64,000 nt of DNA. Origin: an uncultured Lewinella sp. (GTDB taxonomy: Bacteria > Bacteroidota > Bacteroidia > Chitinophagales > Saprospiraceae). Position numbers and translations under genes: made by a program. The notes under the pieces were generated by a model. It made no database searches, was not told where the DNA came from, and saw nothing but the letters and a program-made list of their open reading frames with translations. Location: the NCBI GenBank assembly GCA_913057785.1, contig CAJXPD010000006.1, forward strand, positions 1 through 64,000, written 5' to 3'. Shown in pieces: positions 60,103 through 64,000 of this stretch (positions are counted from its first letter, which is position 1; each line of letters begins with the position of its first letter).

Positions 60103-63100
60103 ATGGCATCTCCGATTAGGACAGTAGCCAAGTATGAGCGAAAAATCTTGATGAGAAGTTGGTTCTTCCGAATCTTCTCCGTGTTCTCTCTCTTTGTGCT
60201 CTTCGTATTCAACATGGGAGAGATCTCCGAAGTGGGAGATACTGAATGGGGTTATCGAGCGGTACCCTCTACCATGCCTTATGCCTATATTTACCTACTA
60301 AATATGGCGCAGGCCATTATTGCAATCTTTTTATCCTCAGAGTTTATCAAGCGAGACCGGAAGCAAGATACCACGGAGGTCATCTACGTGCGATCTATGA
60401 GTAACGGCTCTTATTTGCTCGGTAAAACTTGGAGTATTCTCTCTATTTTCCTAATCATCAATGTAGCGGCCCTGGGCCTAGGGCTGATCTTCAACCTGCT
60501 GGGTCAAAATACATACGTGGACTGGCAGGCATATCTTTACTATCCGCTCCTTATTTCATTACCGAGTATACTTTTCTTGATCGGCTTATCTGCTCTACTA
60601 ATGTGCATCATGAGAAACCAAGCCTTAACTTTTGTGCTGTTAATTGGCTTGGTACTGTCGAGCATGATTTACCTAAAGACCTCCTACCATTACCTATTTG
60701 ACTGTATGGCATTTTATCAGCCGTTGTTCCATTCTGATATCATCGGATTCGGACATTGGGACGATATTCTCCGGCTGAGAGGAATGTACGCCAGTTTCGG
60801 TGTTGGCTTCATTTTCACTTCGATCTTACTGATAAAGCGACTCCCCCAATCCAGGCTAATGAATGGTGTCTCTCTCATCGTTGGCTTGGCAGGAATCGGC
60901 CTAGGTACCTGGCTAGGTTACCAGCATATACAGGAATATAATGCCAATACTCAACTCCCCAAGGACATCATAGCCTTGAATAATTCCTATCTGGATCAAG
61001 CTAGAATAGACATTGCGCGGCATACTATTGAGTTAGAGCAAAAGGAAGACGGTGTTGTAGCCACATCAAAAATCCAGGGCCAAGCTGTCCAATCGGCCAA
61101 TGAGTACGTTTTTACCTTAAACCCAGGTCTCGCCGTCAGCGCTGTACAGGACGGACAAGGAGCACTTTCCTTCGAAAGAAAGATTAACCTTCTCCTAATC
61201 CAACCAAGAACTCCTTTGGAGGCTGGTCAAGAGATCAATTGGACCATCACCTATGAGGGTAATATTAATGAAGAAGCTTGCTTTCTAGATGTTTCCAGCG
61301 ATTTGAAATATGAACGCTATCAAGAAATGGTCTGTAATCTGGATCAACGGTATGCGTTTACTGAACCAAACTTCCTCTTGCTTACTCCAGAAGCACAATG
61401 GTATCCAACAGCTGGCGTCGGATACAGTGATGCTTCCCCACTTTGGTATAGAAAGGATTTTATCGATTACCAACTAACCGTCAAAACACTTCCGGGGCTA
61501 ACCCCAGTTTCCACTGGAACCACGGTAGAACAAGGCCCAGATACCTATACATTCGATCGTCCCTACAAGATTGCCCACCTGGCACTATCCATTGGTAATT
61601 ACAGAACGGCATCATTGGAAACGGATAGTCTAACTTTCCAAGTCTACTATATTGACGAACATGATTACTTCAAAAATGCCTTCCCAGACATCCGCGACAC
61701 CCTAGTTTCGGTGATTCGGGAGCGCCTAGGGGACTTTGAACGAAAATCAGACCTTAAATATCCTTTCTCCACCTTTTCACTGGTGGAAGTCCCAGCCCAA
61801 TTCAAGTCCTTCGATCGAACCTGGACCTCCATTCATGAAACGACGCAGCCAGGACTCGTCTTTATCCCGGAGCGGGGCATGCACACCCGCAATTACGATT
61901 TTGAGGGTATGGTAAAGCGGCGAAAACGCTGGAGTCGAAACAGGGACCGCACCGATGAGGAACTGCAAATGATGGGGCTGAATAGCTTCTTGCAAACCTT
62001 TTTCGAGTTCAAAGATGTCAATACATCCTTCAATAATCAAAGGTTCACTGTTGATGAAAGGATTAATCCCTACTATCAGTTCGTGCAGCTCTATGAAATG
62101 TGCAATAATCTTGAATCCGACGAATGGCCGGTACTGAATCGCATTTTCGAATCCTATCTACGCAGTGAAGGCAGTGAGCAACCGGAATGGTTGAGGCGAA
62201 ATACAGGTAGCACGCAGTATGAGTTAGCCAACATGGTGCTCCAGGAGAAATCCTTCGCGGAAATCTTGACCCTAAAGGAAAATCAGAGCTTAATCGATAA
62301 TGTGATCGAACTCAAGGGAGATCTGTTGTTTTCTATGATCCAAGCGCAAGCAGATACGGATCGTTTTCGGGAATTCATCACAGGTATGCTGGCAGAAAGG
62401 CGTTTTGAAAACCTCAGTTTTGAGGACTTCAATAGCATTTTGCAGGAAGAATTCGACATCGATCTTTCTTCCGTCATGGCCAAGTGGTTCCACGAAATAG
62501 AGCTACCCCGCTACCTTATCTCCACTCCAGTCGCAGAAAAGGTGCTAGCAGATGACCGAGAACTCACCCGTATCCGGATGAGCATCTCCAATCAGGGTAC
62601 GGCCGAGGGAGTAGTAAAGATCACACTTAGACCAGGGGAAGAAGTACAACGCCTCGTTTACCTTGACCCCAATCAAACGAAGGAGCTATACTACCTGACG
62701 GCAACCGAGCCCACCGGCTTGGAAATCAATACCCTGGCATCAGGCAACCTGCCCAACCAGATCGAATACAACTTTGATCAAATCGATGAAACCGGTATCA
62801 AGAATGCCAGAGAAACCCAACGCACAGTAGACAAAGCCATCGTGCTGGTTAATGAAGGTGAAATTATTGTGGATAATGAAAGCGCCGACTTTGACTATTC
62901 CATTTTTGAGGAAGTAAGTCGTCTCCGAAAATGGTTAAAGCCCGAAAGTCAGGAAGAATTCAAATACCAAGGTACCAGAGTATGGAGACCTCCTTTTAAC
63001 TGGACGGCAACTACGGATGATAAGTTCTTTGGAGAATTTGTGCGTTCGGCCTTGTACATCAAAGCGGGTGACGGATCAAAAGCCGCTACCTGGAGAATTC

Positions 63101-63378
63101 CCATTCCTGAATCGGGGCGATACGAGGTATTCTATCATGTATTTAAAGATGATTCCTTCCGTTGGAATCGTAACCAGAGGGGTAACTACCGCTTCACCAT
63201 ACCACATGAAAATGGCACGGATGAGCCGACAGTGGAACTACATCGGGATACACCAGAAGGTTGGACTTCCCTGGGAGATTACAGCTTTACTGCCGATACC
63301 CTGACCGTTTCTCTGAGCAATGAGACGCGCTTGCGGGCAGTCTTCGCCGATGCGGTTAAGCTGGTTCGAATGGATTAG
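60103..63378 (+). CDS. ABC-2 permease fused to a degenerate M1-peptidase-like domain and a golvesin-like domain
   Basis: 1091 residues. The first 285 residues contain about six to eight membrane helices of an ABC-2 permease (MASPIRTVAKYERKILMRSW start). Residues about 310-840 resemble the M1 aminopeptidase region of such fusions (TLNPGLAVSAV, ITYEGNINEEACF, LTPEAQWYPTAGVGY, PYKIAHLALSIGNY, FSLVEVPAQFKSF), but the zinc motif HExxH is absent, so peptidase activity is unlikely. Residues about 950-1091 are a beta-sandwich like golvesin/Xly carbohydrate-binding domains (ALYIKAGDGSKAATWRIPIP, GRYEVFYHVF, LRAVFADAVKLVRMD). It works with the ATPase upstream and the TolC-like gene downstream. Confidence 0.85.
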   Translation: MASPIRTVAKYERKILMRSWFFRIFSVFSLFVLFVFNMGEISEVGDTEWGYRAVPSTMPYAYIYLLNMAQAIIAIFLSSEFIKRDRKQDTTEVIYVRSMSNGSYLLGKTWSILSIFLIINVAALGLGLIFNLLGQNTYVDWQAYLYYPLLISLPSILFLIGLSALLMCIMRNQALTFVLLIGLVLSSMIYLKTSYHYLFDCMAFYQPLFHSDIIGFGHWDDILRLRGMYASFGVGFIFTSILLIKRLPQSRLMNGVSLIVGLAGIGLGTWLGYQHIQEYNANTQLPKDIIALNNSYLDQARIDIARHTIELEQKEDGVVATSKIQGQAVQSANEYVFTLNPGLAVSAVQDGQGALSFERKINLLLIQPRTPLEAGQEINWTITYEGNINEEACFLDVSSDLKYERYQEMVCNLDQRYAFTEPNFLLLTPEAQWYPTAGVGYSDASPLWYRKDFIDYQLTVKTLPGLTPVSTGTTVEQGPDTYTFDRPYKIAHLALSIGNYRTASLETDSLTFQVYYIDEHDYFKNAFPDIRDTLVSVIRERLGDFERKSDLKYPFSTFSLVEVPAQFKSFDRTWTSIHETTQPGLVFIPERGMHTRNYDFEGMVKRRKRWSRNRDRTDEELQMMGLNSFLQTFFEFKDVNTSFNNQRFTVDERINPYYQFVQLYEMCNNLESDEWPVLNRIFESYLRSEGSEQPEWLRRNTGSTQYELANMVLQEKSFAEILTLKENQSLIDNVIELKGDLLFSMIQAQADTDRFREFITGMLAERRFENLSFEDFNSILQEEFDIDLSSVMAKWFHEIELPRYLISTPVAEKVLADDRELTRIRMSISNQGTAEGVVKITLRPGEEVQRLVYLDPNQTKELYYLTATEPTGLEINTLASGNLPNQIEYNFDQIDETGIKNARETQRTVDKAIVLVNEGEIIVDNESADFDYSIFEEVSRLRKWLKPESQEEFKYQGTRVWRPPFNWTATTDDKFFGEFVRSALYIKAGDGSKAATWRIPIPESGRYEVFYHVFKDDSFRWNRNQRGNYRFTIPHENGTDEPTVELHRDTPEGWTSLGDYSFTADTLTVSLSNETRLRAVFADAVKLVRMD

Positions 63379-63423
63379 CGGTTTCAAAAAATGTAAAAAA
63401 TTGCACTCTATAATAGTAGAATA

Positions 63424-64000
63424 ATGACCAATATGAATACGATCAAAAGCCTGGCAATGATGATGGCGGTGTGTTTTGCTAGCTTCAGTGCCTTCAGCCA
63501 GACCACGCTCACCTTAGAGACAGCCATGGCGATCGCAGAGACGGGAAGCCCTAGTATTCAGCGTTCCCTGATGAATATTGAGCAATATCAATATGATCTA
63601 CAGGCCGAACGAGCCTCCCTGAAATCTCGTTTTTCGCTTACTGCTGAACCCTTTAACTTCAGCAATAATCGGAGCTTTGACACTCAGTTTTCCCAATGGT
63701 TTACCAACATTTCGATGTATACCTCTGGGACCTTCCGGGTGGATCAACCCATTTTAGCAACCGATGGTACGGTGGCACTCATCAACACTTTCAGTTGGCG
63801 AAGCAATGAAACTGAAATTGCCAACTTCGGCGAGAACTCCAACCGTGCCTTCTACAACAACCTCTACCTCGCCGTTAACCAACCGATCTTCACCTTCAAT
63901 CGCCGAAAAGTGCAATTGAATGAATTGGAGCTCAATTATGAGAACGCTAGTTTACAATACGCCATTCAGCGTTTGACCTTAGAACAGACCATCACCAGCC
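63424..64000 (+). CDS. TolC-family outer-membrane protein, partial (runs off the right edge)
   Basis: 192 codons are visible from the ATG at 63424; a second in-frame ATG at 63433 gives the tidier signal peptide MNTIKSLAMMMAVCFASFSA. The mature start TTLTLETAMAIAETGSPSIQ is the typical opening helix of TolC proteins, and QPIFTFNRRKVQLNELELNYENASLQYAIQ fits the first long coiled helix. It starts 45 bp after the permease gene, so the three form an ABC/TolC export system. The 3' end lies outside the window. Confidence 0.85.
   Translation, partial: MTNMNTIKSLAMMMAVCFASFSAFSQTTLTLETAMAIAETGSPSIQRSLMNIEQYQYDLQAERASLKSRFSLTAEPFNFSNNRSFDTQFSQWFTNISMYTSGTFRVDQPILATDGTVALINTFSWRSNETEIANFGENSNRAFYNNLYLAVNQPIFTFNRRKVQLNELELNYENASLQYAIQRLTLEQTITS

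Noticed and set aside
60103..63378. Active M1 aminopeptidase
   Set aside because: No HExxH zinc motif is present in the peptidase-like region.
1..64000. CRISPR arrays, insertion sequences, prophage or integron features
   Set aside because: No regularly spaced direct repeats of CRISPR size, no transposase, integrase or phage structural gene and no recognisable terminal repeats were seen; the heptad elements are too short-period and are not interspersed with unique spacers.

Overview
The window reads as chromosomal DNA of a Bacteroidota bacterium, most likely from the Saprospiria (Lewinella/Haliscomenobacter-like). The evidence is a SusC/SusD pair with a hybrid two-component regulator, many Bacteroidota-type lipoproteins, LytS/LytTR and YHYH proteins, DUF6090 and DUF7000 families, Tat-exported Gfo/Idh/MocA oxidoreductases, and several promoters with the Bacteroidota -7 element TAnnTTTG in place of sigma70 boxes. 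No rRNA, tRNA, CRISPR array, transposase or prophage gene was seen. The species assignment is an inference from gene content.

Layout. 1-6.9 kb: a partial basic exported protein, an orphan NarL-type response regulator, a TetR regulator, rpsT, sucA, an unknown lipoprotein and a low-molecular-weight tyrosine phosphatase. 7-14.4 kb: the trkA-trkH potassium uptake operon, a convergent cyclic-nucleotide-domain/AlbA protein, an exported amidohydrolase, mtnA and tag. 14.5-18.2 kb: two lipoprotein genes (YHYH and MORN/YwqK) divergent from a LytS/LytTR two-component operon, with direct repeats between them that fit a LytTR operator. 18.3-25.8 kb: a TIM-barrel epimerase and an oxidoreductase, a membrane protein, a kelch protein, mnmE, a membrane-anchored AraC regulator and a SnoaL-like lipoprotein. 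26-36.6 kb: susD, susC, a two-domain retropepsin and a 1386-residue hybrid two-component regulator, with no glycoside hydrolase. 36.9-43.3 kb: an NTF2-like protein and a complete RND efflux operon whose genes overlap by 4 bp. 43.5-49.3 kb: small stress-type genes (glyoxalase, AraC, DoxX/HxlR divergon, hydrolase) and a frameshifted DUF6090 gene. 49.4-56.6 kb: a serine hydrolase, an App1 phosphatase-like protein, a metallo-beta-lactamase-fold protein, a macro-domain protein, an AraC-GyrI-DUF7000 fusion and a second exported oxidoreductase. 56.9-64 kb: a DUF2892/Crp pair, a 53-residue conserved small protein, a hairpin-rich non-coding region, and an ABC exporter (ATPase, permease fused to a degenerate M1 peptidase and golvesin-like domain, TolC).

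Strongest observations beyond ordinary annotation: (1) three intergenic elements at 14.4, 18.2 and 19.2 kb built from strictly 7-bp-periodic units (CCTAAAC / ATTCAAC / CTTAAAC) in inverted arrangement, plus an unrelated 4 x 7 bp tandem repeat inside the mnmE GTPase domain; (2) a candidate LytTR operator (9-bp half-sites 12 bp apart) in the YHYH/LytS divergent region; (3) a candidate structured RNA of a few hundred nucleotides at 58.3-58.7 kb ending in a terminator-like hairpin; (4) a probable 1-nt frameshift in the DUF6090 gene at about 49.05 kb. Several gene starts were moved inward from the longest reading frame, with reasons given in each entry.
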